From: Pomphorhynchus laevis
Lineage: Eukaryota > Acanthocephala > Palaeacanthocephala > Echinorhynchida > Pomphorhynchidae
Reading direction: 5' to 3'
Length of the DNA stretch: 64,000 nt
Assembly (NCBI GenBank): GCA_012934845.2
Contig: WNNJ02000715.1
Span: forward strand, 1 to 64,000
Both the position numbers and the translations under genes were made by a program. The notes beneath the pieces were generated by a model. It ran no database searches. It saw nothing but the letters and a program-made list of their open reading frames with translations, and was not told the DNA's origin. Positions 53,930-64,000 of the stretch are shown here, one piece after another; positions within the stretch are counted from its first letter, which is position 1; every line of letters starts with the position of its first letter.

Positions 53930-55249
53930 GTTTCAACGTAAGATCGCTGTTATACATGACTTGAAACCAATTCGATGGCCATGTAGAAGAATTCCTTTGC
54001 CACTGAGGGCAAGATCAATCTAAGAAATCGAAAGGATGATTAAGGAATGAACTTTGGTCAAAGTACAGACATAATATGTAAGCTGAGCCACACCGCTGGT
54101 TGTGGTACGCAAAAAAAAGACGGAGGTATTTGATTGTGTGCCTATTTTCGAGTCACAATAAATCCTCATATTAAGGAGGAAAGGTATGAAATACCTACAT
54201 TTCACAGTATCGCAAGTCAGATAATAAAAGGAAATATATATTCACAAATTGACTTAAAAAATGCCTATTAACAAATGGAAGTGTGTGTGCCGAAAGCCAT
54301 GTTTTACTAGCCGTATCTACACTGTTGGGGTACTTTAAATTTACGAAGTTGCTATTCGGAATTGTATCAGCTTCTGCTTTTTCCAGAAATATATAGATAA
54401 TCTACTTCGAGGGATTAATGGAGTAGCTACCTACTTAGTTGACATATTGATTACGAGTAGAGATGAACAAGAAGATCTTAGGAATTTAGAAAACGTTCTA
54501 AGTAGACTTCAATATGCTGGGGTTAAAGTACATGGTCCTAAATATGTATTCTTAAAAGATCGAATAAACTTTCTGGGGCTTATATTATGCAAAGGAGACA
54601 TTCAACCCGATAAAAAACGACTTGATGCTATCATAGAAATGCCCAGTCCAATATGTCGAAAACAACTATGATAATTCCTGGGTATGGTCAACTATGTGCA
54701 ACGATTATTCCACACTTACAAAGCATAAGTTACCCGCTTTATCAATTGATAGGCCTAAAACAAAAATGGTATAGGAATGGAGACTTTAACAAACACTTAT
54801 AGAATGTGAAGAACGCACTACTACAATGGAGATCAACTGTACCACATGACTTGAATAAACCATTATTTGTTATGACCGATGCTAGTGTGTACGGTTTAGA
54901 AGCTGTTTTGGCTCATAAGAACTTGTCAGGAGAGTTACTACCAATTCAATTTGTATCACGGATCCTCACAAAGGTAGAACAGAATTACGCCACGATAGAT
55001 TGGGATGTCTTAGTGGTGGTATACGCCATTAAGCGATTTCACGAGTTCTTCTGTGGACGGAATTTCACAATTCTGTTTGATCACAAGCAGCTCATGTTCA
55101 TATTTGGAGAAAAACGAGAAATATCCAAAATGACCAATGATCGACTTGTACGATGGGCCGTGTTGCTTAGTCAATACAACTACAAGATAAAGTATATTGC
55201 GGGTACACAAAATTATTATGCCGATATCTTTTCAAGACTTCCCGTTTGA
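53930..55249 (+). pseudogene. LTR element reverse transcriptase and RNase H region (fossil)
   Basis: Gypsy-type RT remains run from about 53930. The clear connection segment lies at 54447-54671 (INFLGLILCKGDIQPDKKRL). RNase H is at 54806-55249, with MTDASVYGLEAVLAH, YATIDWDVLVVVYAIKRFHE and FTILFDHKQLMFIFG. The order RT, RNase H, then integrase is that of Ty3/Gypsy. The RNase H part is the longest undisturbed piece. Confidence 0.88.
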
Positions 55250-55330
55250 GATCCAAAATATCCAAGTGATGTACCAGATCAATATCTTAACCTCATTCGT
55301 TCAGAGGCGTTAAACGAATCACATCTTAAT

Positions 55331-56420
55331 ATGAATTCACTACAAAAAGAAACACGAAATAATCCTTTACTATCAAAAGTTCTTTGTTATATACGATATG
55401 AATGGCCATCCAAGGAAATCAAGAAAATAATGATATTCAAAAATCGAAAATCAGAATTGCATTCAGAAGATTCAATATTAATGTGGTTGGATAGGATTAT
55501 AATCCCAAAGAGCTAGAGATTGGAGGTAATACAATGGCTGCACTCAGGTCACACTGGTAAGATAGCTTCAAAATAACTTTGTAAGGCTTACGTCTGATGG
55601 TCCGGTATTGATGCTGAGGTAGAACTATCAGTTAAAAGATGTAATGAATGTCAAAGACATCGGATATCAAATATACCTGCACAACCATTGTATATGTGGG
55701 ACGTACCTACTGAACCTTGCCAAAGATTACACATAGATATTGCAGGCCCTTGTAAAAAATCATACTGGTTAGTATTAGTTGATGCGGGCACGAGGTGGCC
55801 AGAAGTGTTGCCCATATTAAAAACTACCAATAATGCTATAATTAACCGTTTGTCGCAAATGTTTGCGCGCTTTGGAATCCCTAAAATATTGTCAGTGATA
55901 ACGGGCCTCAATTCCGTTTATATGAATTTGAACAGTATTACAAAAATAACGCCATTCAACATGTCAAAACGACACCTTATAACCCACAGTTTAATGGATT
56001 AGCTGAACGATTTATCCGCACCTTCAAGTAAATATTTTTGATCACGACGGACCATTAGACAAAAGAAGAAAGCACCAATTTTTGCTCACATACAGAAATA
56101 CGCCAAATTCGACAACCGGGAAAGAGCCTTCGAGAATGATGATGGGGCGCCGTCTACCAGTACTTTTCGATCGAATATGTAAACAATCAAAAGAAATAAC
56201 ACAAAAAAGAAATCAAATACAGAAACAATATAAGAACACGAAAGCTAAATATCGTAAATTTGTACCCGGCCAGCAAGTTTTGACACGGAGCGCTGATCAA
56301 AATAAAGATTGGATTGGCACAACAATTATGAATATGACAGGATGGCAATCATACCGTATAAGGGATGATACCTTGATTCTAAAACACGGAAATATGATTA
56401 GAACAGATGCAAGCTATTAA
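55331..56420 (+). pseudogene. LTR element integrase region (fossil)
   Basis: Integrase remains follow RNase H. The zinc-binding region is near 55540-55670, the core (LHIDIAGPCKKSYWLVLVDA, TRWPEVLPILKTTNNAIINR) at 55720-55990, and the C-terminal region (LTYRNTPNSTTGKEPSRMMM) at 56082-56420. A further 3' frame at 56505-56714 has no domain I recognise. No envelope gene is evident. Confidence 0.85.
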
Positions 56421-56709
56421 GGTAATCCACTAACGACGTCAACACCGAACAAATCATATGGAGATAAAAATAAGGTCGAAATCATAACACTGGACACTAA
56501 AGAAGTGACAGATCCTACCGACAACAGACATACGGAAAATTTGAGATATCACAAAGAACTCAGCGATAATGAAATAAATGATGACAATCACTTTAAATCT
56601 TATATGATCACGATGAGAACGGAAAATAATGATACGGAGGGATCACAAAGGTACGATCTGCGGAATCAATTGAAGGTCGATTATATACGTTTCTTCAGGA
56701 GGGAGAAGA

Positions 56710-56877
56710 TGTAAAGAATGGGCTGTTGCATTTGTGTGTAGCGAACGCTTACACATATAAGAGAGTTATATGGGATTCGCAGTGCAATCGTACACATATA
56801 AGAGATTATCTATAAACGTTTAATAGCTTTTTCGTTGGACGTTGGTTTAAAAACAAGCTTCATCTATGTCTGTTACA
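56710..56877 (+). repeat. 3' LTR
   Basis: 168 bases from TGTAAAGAATGGGCTGTTGC to CTATGTCTGTTACA, paired with the split 5' LTR. LINE-A sequence follows immediately (GGGAATGAGAGCCTGACC). Confidence 0.85.
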
Positions 56878-57517
56878 ATAGGGAATGAGAGCCTGACCAA
56901 ATTTAATTTCTAACTCTTTCTGCAAACAACCGAAAGCACTTCGACTCTCTACAAAGGTCGCATTTACGATTCCACTCCGACAAAACTCAAGATCCTAGCT
57001 AAAATGCTACACGTTACCAATATCTCGACTTCCTTCAGGTAAGTTTTCTCGAATGAATACTAGAGTTCTAGATATAGGCTCCAGCTGAGTAGAAACAGGA
57101 CGAGTATTACTCGTCTTAATTCCTCTCAGGCTTCCTTCTGGAAGTTATACAAGAAGTTTGTCTGCTGGCGGGAGAAAGCATCAGGATGGATTGGTAGCGT
57201 AGGCTTTGATAGAGTTTTGTAGGAGTCACTAGTCCTACATAATTATGGAGCCACACTTTCTCCCCAGCCAATCCTAACTTTGGATGACTTCAGGAGAAGG
57301 GGCTTATGTGTTACGGATATCCTTAACTCCTGGGACCCACTTCCGGGCAACTCCAGAAACGTCGCTCTATTCTATTTTCGGGGTTGTCAGCTTTTGACAG
57401 CCGATCAAATAAGAGAAGTGACCCTCACGATGCTGTTAGCCAGACCATCCAATATTGCTGGCATCAATTTTAGCCGTTGTATATTTTTACCTAAGCATAA
57501 ATCGTATTGCGTGTTCT
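56878..57517 (+). mobile_element. LINE-A copy split by LTR element, right part
   Basis: Continues the LINE-A interrupted at 50026: the EN-RT linker (GRIYDSTPTKLKILAKMLHV-type translation) and the start of the RT (LTADQIREVTLTMLLARPSN, IAGINFSRCIFL at 57390-57500). It stops near 57517, where a second LINE-A copy begins with ORF1. Confidence 0.83.
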
Positions 57518-59900
57518 ACAGTGAATAAATTCAGGCAATATAAGATATTCTTCGATGGTAATATATCTGAGTTCGGAACGATTATATTTAAGCCGATTTT
57601 GCCTCAGCCAAGATTACTAATATCCTCATAGATCTTGAGGACGATGATTTTATTCAGCTTGACAAGCTATACTGTTTGAAGGAAATCAAGTTTTTAAAAA
57701 GAAACATGCTACGATTTTTATCGCTTTTAGTAACACCAATCGACGTCGCCCTGGTGATATCTAATTCAAACCACAACCCTTTCCATAGGACAAACTTAGT
57801 TTTTATTTTAATTTCCGTGGATAACATGATGTATCTTCACTGTCAAAACTGCAATCGTTTGGACACTGGAGAGTCTTTATGTGAATCTGATAAACGCTGC
57901 CCTAGCTTCTGTGATTATGGCGCACACGGTGAAGAAGCATGACCCAATTCGAATGTCATTTACAAGTATTCAAACTGCAAAAAAGACAACCCAGCTCGGT
58001 CTAGGAAGTGTAAACACTTTAAAGATTATAAAAATCGCCATATAGGAGGTTCTACGTTTGCTATTTATTTCTCTCAATTAGCTAAAACAACATTTGTTTG
58101 ATAAAGATGAAATCCATAAAATAATCTAAATGAAAAATCGTGAAACAATTTCACAAATGAAAAAACTGGTCTCTGATTTAGTTTCGATGATATTTTCTCA
58201 ACCAAATATTGATAATACAAATAGCAGTTATCAAGAATTCTCCTACTTCTAACAAAACAACTCCTACAAATTCGAACTCTATTAAATTGACTATGAAAGG
58301 AAAACATTGGGTAAATAACTCACCGAATTTAAAGGGAAATGATGAAAATACACTCACTAGTTATGCTAAGTCTGTGTCTGGAAAGGGGAACCTTCCCAGC
58401 TCTGGAACCTAGTAGTTGGTTTGTTTTCTAGCCCGCTTATCAACACAATAGGAAGTAGTCAGGATCCGTTTTCACTGAACATCATTCAGTGGAACCCGGA
58501 TGTGGGTGCATCTGCCCTAAGTCTTTTATCTGTTAAGATGCATATGCTATAGTCCTTTAGGAGACTAGATCGATTCGGTTTTCCCGGGACATTACTCGAT
58601 TTATTTCAAAGCACATAACCGTACACTTTACTCCTTACATACCCCATCTCAATCCTCTTCATCTCAAGGTCTTCTAAACTTAGTCAAGAACCACTCAAGA
58701 TCATCCGTCTTGTTGAAATATTCTTGTCCAGCCATGCCTTGTTTAGCTATGACACTAAAAATAACAGTAAATGTATCAGCATAGCCAATATTTATTTTTA
58801 GCAAGAGAGATTTCCAAGAACCGTAACCTTCTAGATGAGATATTAGGTAGCGGATATGACATGATACTTGGTGACTTTAACGATAGAATCCTACCTTTCT
58901 TCCCAAGCTACCGTGATTCTGTCGACTTCCTATAAAGGTCAAAGTTTCAATCCCACTCCGATAACACTCAAGGTCCTTGCTAACATGATACACCTTCCCA
59001 ATCTCTCCGTTTCTCTTCGACAGGCCTTACGAAATAATACTAGAGTTCTAGGTTTAGACTCCAGTTGTGTAGAGATTAGGCGAGCATCGCTCGCATTAAT
59101 CTTTCCCAGTCTTCCCTTTGGAAGATATTAAAGAAGGAAATGTTTGTTTGCTGGAAGGAGAAAGTATCGGGTTAGATTGATAGCATAGGTATTGTTGAAG
59201 TCTTTGAGGAGTCACTAGTCCATTACAATTATGGATCCACTCAATCTTCCCAACCAATCCCACCTTGGGGGGCTTCAGGAATAGGGACTTATATGTTATA
59301 GATATCCTGAATTTCTAGGGTTGAAATCCGAGTACCTCCGAAACCCGATCGCCACTCTCCACTCGTATCTGTCAGCTTTTGACAGACAGTCATAAAAAGG
59401 AGGTCGCTATTACAATGCTTTTATCTTCCGATCAATCAGGCGTCGATATTAGCCGGAGAATTTTTTACCAAATGAAAAGTCTGTCTCTTGTCCTAAAGAT
59501 ATAAGTTCATCTCGATTCAAAACTTACTAATCTCCATCTATGAGAAACCGCATGCCCGTAAAATCCGCAACCATCTCACTCGGCGGAAGCTAAACCCATC
59601 AGGTTTTCATGGGTTTGTGAATGATCGTTCATTTCATTCAGCCATCAATAAAGTGCATAAGTTTTGCCACGAAAATAGAAATAAGCTTGATGTATCTATC
59701 TTTCTTGACTTTTCTGACGCATTCAACCGCATCTCCATTCCTTTTTTATCTGTTTTCTAAGGTCCCTCGGGTTGCCGGCAAGAATTGTTAACAGGGTGGA
59801 GATACTGCTGTACACTAAGCAAATTGTTACGATGATGATCCTGATGCACGTCAGTTCTACCCTATTACGAGGGTGCCCCAAGGCTCCTGACTCTCACCCA
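57518..59900 (+). mobile_element. LINE-A copy: ORF1, endonuclease and RT part (plus)
   Basis: ORF1 remains at 57540-58410 include HCQNCNRLDTGESLCESDKR, CPSFCDYGAHGEEA and SNCKKDNPARSRKCKHFKDY (cysteine knuckles of LINE-A type), ending in GKGNLPSSGT, as the 34294 ORF1 ends GKGNLPAPSS. The endonuclease is at 58470-58900 with YDMILGDFND. The linker is at 58868-59131, with TLKVLANMIHLPNLSVSLRQ. The RT is at 59500-59900: GFHGFVNDRSFHSAI, VSIFLDFSDAFNRISIPF (motif A) and GLPARIVNRVEILLYTKQI. It breaks off before the YADD region. Many frame breaks make it an old copy. Confidence 0.82.
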
Positions 59901-59904
59901 AAAA

Positions 59905-60125
59905 CGCGTCTACCGTTGTTGAAGTTTGTCGTAACACATAGGATGACTGGACATACGTAGCAACTTTAAATATTGCGAGAATAATTCGGTTCTATTTCTT
60001 GGTCTGATGATGATATATAGAATGCTGCCTGGTGTTTATGCCTCTTAATGAGGGAAACATAGTGATTTATTTATGAGTACACCAGTGAGTGTCCCAGGGC
60101 AGGTGTAACAACAGATTATATTTTA
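59905..60125 (+). repeat. ~215-bp repeat, left copy
   Basis: Shares with 60368-60580, in order: GTTGTTGAAGTTT, ATGACTG, ATAATTCGGTTCTATTTCTTGGTCT, GCCTGGTGTTTATGCCTC, GATTTATTTATGAGTACACC and GGCAGGTGTAACAACA, about 80% by eye. No protein and no convincing RNA polymerase III boxes are seen. It may be a SINE or the 3' end of an unrecognised element. Confidence 0.8.
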
Positions 60126-60367
60126 TATATTTGTACACTTGAAAGTGTCCCTGTAAAACAGCATTTCTATAAAAAGGAATTTAGTGCCTGATGTATGGTT
60201 ATATTGCAATAGGCACTGTCATGCACAGAGCTCATGCTAAATTATCTCTGATAATTCAGATCAAGGGTACTTCTGCTTTTCGAGATTTGAACACAGTTTA
60301 AGCGTGCGTTAAGGTGTCTATGGATGATTATTAAAGTCACGGTAGTGGAGAGCTTCGTTAGAGTTAA

Positions 60368-60580
60368 ACGCGTTCCGTTGCTGAAGTTTCTCGTCAGACA
60401 TAATATGACTGAACACGTAGTGACTTTGAATATTTTATGAATAATTCGTTTCTATTTCTTGGTCTCATGAGTATAAAATGATGCCTGGTGTTTATGCCTC
60501 CATCTGAGGAAAACATTGATTTATTTATGAGTACACCATTGGGTGTCCCATGGCAGGTGTAACAACAAATTATATTTAGA
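60368..60580 (+). repeat. ~215-bp repeat, right copy
   Basis: Direct repeat of 59905-60125, 460 bases downstream in the same orientation. 60126-60367 between them and 60581-61084 after hold no recognised gene. Confidence 0.8.
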
Positions 60581-61084
60581 TCTTGTGTATTATCTCCACC
60601 CAAAAATTTGACTGATAAGAATTTGGCTAGTGTTATTGAATAAGCAATAACCCCGGAAATTTGACTGATAAGTTTCAATTAATTAAACAAAGTGTACACC
60701 GTTTGTCGAGTACCAGCGTTATAGGATATCCCCTCGTTGATCGTGCAGCCCGGATGCACATTGATGCAGACTTGGCCATAACGATGCTTATTTTGGAACG
60801 CAATTTTCTTATCAGATCAATATAATTAAAAAATTAAAAGGATAATAATTCTAAATAATAATAAATAATGTCAAGAATGATATAAATGATAGTAATGTCA
60901 AGCGATTGTTGGACAAATATGTTGAGAAAAAGGTCAGCTATATTTTGAATAGAATGGATGTTGAGTATACCAATGCGATACGAGCGAGAATCGGAATTAC
61001 CCAGTGATCGGCGCGAGGAAGAGAAACTGATCGCCTTCGAAATTTCGGACGATTGTGGACAACTTAAAATTTTCCTTTAAATTA

Positions 61085-62240
61085 GTTGATAATCAAATAA
61101 GCTAACTGAGTCTACGTATTTAATATAATTATAAAATAATAAATAAATAAATAAAAATAAATAAATAAAAATAAATCATAATAATATGTACACAGGATTG
61201 TACTTGTAAACCAGGATATTCACTGTTTATGATAGATAAATACATACTTTAAAATGTGTTAAATAATTAATTTGATTATAAAACAATTATACAAAGGAAA
61301 GAAATATCCTTTATTTCATTCATTCTTCCTTTACACTCTATCCTTTATCTTCATCTTTCATTTATTTTTGTATTATTGATTTATTATATTTTTCTCTCCT
61401 CAACGTTTGAATTTTGTTTAATTCTAATTCATGCAGTCTGCTGTGACAATATCAATATCTTCTGCGTATTGATGACATATTGATTACGATTTTGACATAT
61501 TATAGTCAAAACGTTTGAACAAAAAATATGACATCAGCAAAGCTTCGATATTTAAGTAATCAAATCAGCTAACTGAGTCTACGTATTTAATATAATTGTA
61601 AAATAAACAAAACATAATAATGCTAAATCAAAATTTAATAATTAAATAATAAAATTAATAATTGTTTTTAGATTTTCTATAATTTAAATCAAGTTATTTT
61701 TACTAATAAATAACAGACGATGCATAAGAATAAAGATTAGAGGTCATCAGAAGAAACTGATAAATGTTTTAATTAAAATGTGCTTGCAAGTTACACTCAA
61801 CGGATCAAATCAGCTAATTGAGTCTACGTATTTAATATAATTATAAAATAAACAAAACATAATAATGCTAAATCAAAATTTAATAATTAAATAATAAAAT
61901 AAATAATTTGTTATAAGATTTTTTATAATTTGAATAAAGTTAAAATAAAAAATTGAAATTTAAAACAAACGTCATTTTAATGAATTGACTAATAAATGAC
62001 AGACATTATATTAGAATAAAGATTAGAGGTTATCGGGAGAAATAAATCGAATCAAAAAATATAGATAGATTATATATTATAGACTGGACTTATATTCACG
62101 ACTGAAAGTCGTGAATATAAGTCCATTATATAAATCAAATCAGCTAACTGAGTATACGTATTTAATATAATTATAAAATAAACAAAACATAATAATGCTA
62201 AATCAAAATTTAATAATTAAATAATAAAATAAATAATTGT
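61085..62240 (+). repeat. Satellite-like array with PLE-A tail core
   Basis: The block CAGCTAACTGAGTCTACGTA, then TTTAATATAATTATAAAATA and AACAAAACATAATAATGCTA, occurs at about 61093 (partial), 61563, 61808 and 62137. Between the blocks at 61698-61758 and 61985-62042 lies the CTAATAAATAACAGACGATG / GATTAGAGGTCATC core of the PLE-A tail repeat. The period is 245-470 bases. 62080-62130 adds an inverted pair TATATTCACGACTGAAAGTCGTGAATATA. 62241-62859 has no recognised gene. Confidence 0.8.
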
Positions 62241-62859
62241 TTGATTTTGAACGGTGAAAATAAAACGTAAAAGAAATATTATGTAACAACGGTTTAATTT
62301 GCTAGTCAGTTAGAGTAAGTAGTTCAATTATTATCTATTTAATTGCCATTATTATATGATATCATTCTCATATCAATCTTGATTGCTCTGCGAAGAGATT
62401 ATTAATTGTTCATTGAAAATTGATAAATCTATTCTTACTATATTCTTGTTTACAAAATGCATTTGTTATATTGCCATTTATATGCATTTTTAATTGACGG
62501 AATTATTTTAACATCACGAGAAATTATTGTTATTTAGAACAAGACAATCACACATTAAACTTAATTTTGTTTGTTTTGAATATTTTTATCAACACATTCT
62601 CGAGGTAAACAGTGATTTTAACAGTTTTATATTAAAATATAATTCGTATTAAAATGAATATGAAAATTAAATTTAATATAGTCTTATATAATAGATATAA
62701 TTTTATAGTAATATGCTTTACTAATTTTACAATATTGAACTCATTTGATTAATGCATTGCTCAAAGTTTGAATTTGTTTGTATATTTAATATTAATTAGA
62801 TTTGATATACAAATATATTGATCTCCTCAAAATAAAGGTTTTTTTAAATAAACTAAAAG

Positions 62860-63240
62860 CGGGTTCAAGGTGTGAACCAAACTGGACTTGTGAAGGGATG
62901 CCATACGATATACGCCATTCACACTTTAAAGCAGTTTACGGAAAACACAGCGAAAAACTTAAGCCACTAAATATTGCCTTTCTTGACCTCCAAAAGGCGT
63001 TCAATAGAGTACCCAGGAACGTTATCTAGTTCGCATTAAGAATACATAATGTGCCAGAGGAGATGGTTGAGTGGGTAAAGATCCTCTACACGCACTCGGT
63101 GAGTAAAGTGAAATCCGCCGCTGTACTGTCACATCATTCCAAATAAGTGTAGGGTACACCAAGGATCCGTTTTATCAGCCCTCCTGTTCATCCTGGTCAT
63201 GAATGCAATCACTAGCGACCTACAATGGCATGTTCCGTGA
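62860..63240 (+). pseudogene. LINE RT fragment (RTE-like style)
   Basis: Frame 62802-63029 reads YGKHSEKLKPLNIAFLDLQK, then AFNRVPRNVI (motif A, with AFN for AFD). Other frames continue with FALRIHNVPEEMVEWVKILY, a VGYTKDPFYQP-like motif B remnant, and LLFILVMNAITSDLQWHVP. The pattern LNIAFLD..KAFDRVPR..IW.ALR...VPE and VMDAIT.DLQ is that of a common animal LINE group. Only ~125 residues survive. 63241-64000 is AT-rich without recognised features. Confidence 0.75.
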
Positions 63241-64000
63241 CAGATTTATAAGCAAACTTAGTGTTCAATATTAAATTGCATTCGGCTCACAAGTTTTATA
63301 TTCATTTTTTAAAACAAACAGTCAATAAGGCGTCCTTTTCTTTTTTATTCAATCGGCTGTTTGTCATAATGAAGAAAAACAACATTTGTATTAGACATCC
63401 ATCTCAACAGTTACGCAATTTTAAAGTAGACTGAATTTGTTTTAACTTCAAATTGTAAAATATTTGCATAAACATGTTAAGTTTTAAGAATTAACTCTTT
63501 TTGTCTTTCTAAAATATTGTTTTAATGCTTTCATTGTTTTTATAAGATTTATACTGACTAAGTGTATAGCACATCTATACTGTATAGTAGATCTATAAAA
63601 GTTACCTTTACATTACATTTGATCCCTATTGTGTTATTCAAATGTTAGCTTGTCTTAATTTTGAAAGCAACTAAGAGTCAGTCAACTTTACATTTGTAGA
63701 ATAGACAAGAATTTCAACAATTTTAAATTGAATCACTTTATTTCCTTCGTTTGTTGTTCAAAGACAAAATTCGTGTATAACGTTGAAATAAAAAACGTAG
63801 AAAATTGTTGGTGAAAATTTACATCTATAAATATACGAGTTTTCCAGAGCGAGGATGAATATTTCTAAACCGTGATCAAGTCGTAGTCTGAATATTTTAT
63901 CATTCTGATAGAAAATATTATAAGCCAAAAGTATTAGCTCAGTTTCTCGTCGTCTTTATTTTATTATCCCGACAATTATTATAGGCCGTAAGTATTGATA
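63241..64000. other. AT-rich spacer to window end
   Basis: No gene, repeat array or RNA recognised. Confidence 0.55.

Larger units (their letters stand above)
50027..56877 (+). mobile_element. Ty3/Gypsy-type LTR retrotransposon (fossil) with nested LINE
   Basis: A decayed LTR element in plus orientation with recognisable 5' LTR, primer-binding-like site, gag and pol (protease, RT, RNase H, integrase) and 3' LTR. The coding region is interrupted roughly ten or more times. The right ends of the two LTRs differ at about 4 of ~70 aligned bases and the left parts differ more, including length. The element is therefore old, but younger than the LINE-A it sits in. Its 5' LTR was later split by another LINE-A (50173-52673). 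A 4-5-bp ATAG-type duplication borders it. Confidence 0.85.

Noticed and set aside
1-64000. CRISPR arrays, bacterial operons, rRNA or tRNA genes
   Set aside because: None seen. The repeats are tandem satellites or retroelement copies, and coding genes have spliceosomal introns.

Overview
The window is AT-rich nuclear DNA from an invertebrate animal. Spliced host exons are sparse and sit in long A+T-rich introns and spacers. The rest is an archive of retroelements: five or more kinds of non-LTR retrotransposon (LINE), two families of Penelope-like elements (PLEs), one old Ty3/Gypsy-type LTR element, several tandem repeats, and short repeats carrying a hammerhead-like RNA core. No rRNA, tRNA, CRISPR or bacterial-type operon is visible. 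The host cannot be named from sequence alone. A membrane protein with a cysteine-patterned ectodomain, of a kind I recall mainly from lophotrochozoans and cnidarians, argues for a non-vertebrate metazoan.

Layout. 1-595: 3' end of a LINE called LINE-A here (minus). 600-4711: L2-like LINE, nearly whole (plus), meeting the 3' end of a second copy tail-to-tail (4712-5011, minus). 5013-6477: CR1-like LINE with its RT core deleted. 6540-7245: endonuclease piece of another LINE. 7257-7755: small repeats. 7870-10930: long CR1-like LINE. 11860-14400: LINE of another clade (minus). 14640-23200: AT-rich PLE-A graveyard with at least six RT fragments, a ~1.1 kb duplication and a recurrent structured tail. 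Inside it lies a host exon for a DENN-domain protein (17774-18374, minus). 23260-29250: hammerhead-like cores, a PLE-A GIY-YIG domain (24585-25135) and a LINE relic (26760-27735). 30620-36540: PLE-B, split by a 3.7 kb LINE-A with a 10-bp target-site duplication. 35690-39065: a further LINE-A copy (plus).

40369-45203: the two 3' exons of a host type I membrane protein gene (minus), with matching splice phase across a 3.5 kb intron. The intron holds a 154-bp tandem array and a LINE remnant. 46005-46870: more PLE-A endonuclease pieces. 49890-57517: a three-level nest in which a LINE-A copy is split by the Gypsy element, whose 5' LTR is split by a younger LINE-A copy (13-bp target-site duplication). 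57518-59900: another LINE-A. 59905-60580: a ~215-bp repeat pair. 61085-62240: a satellite-like array that reuses the PLE-A tail motif. 62860-63240: an RT fragment.

The most interesting material is RNA structure inside the repeats. The L2-like element's 3' hairpin shows a compensated base-pair change between its two copies. Hammerhead-like cores with compensated stem II changes occur at dispersed sites. A palindromic repeat follows PLE-A reverse transcriptase ends.
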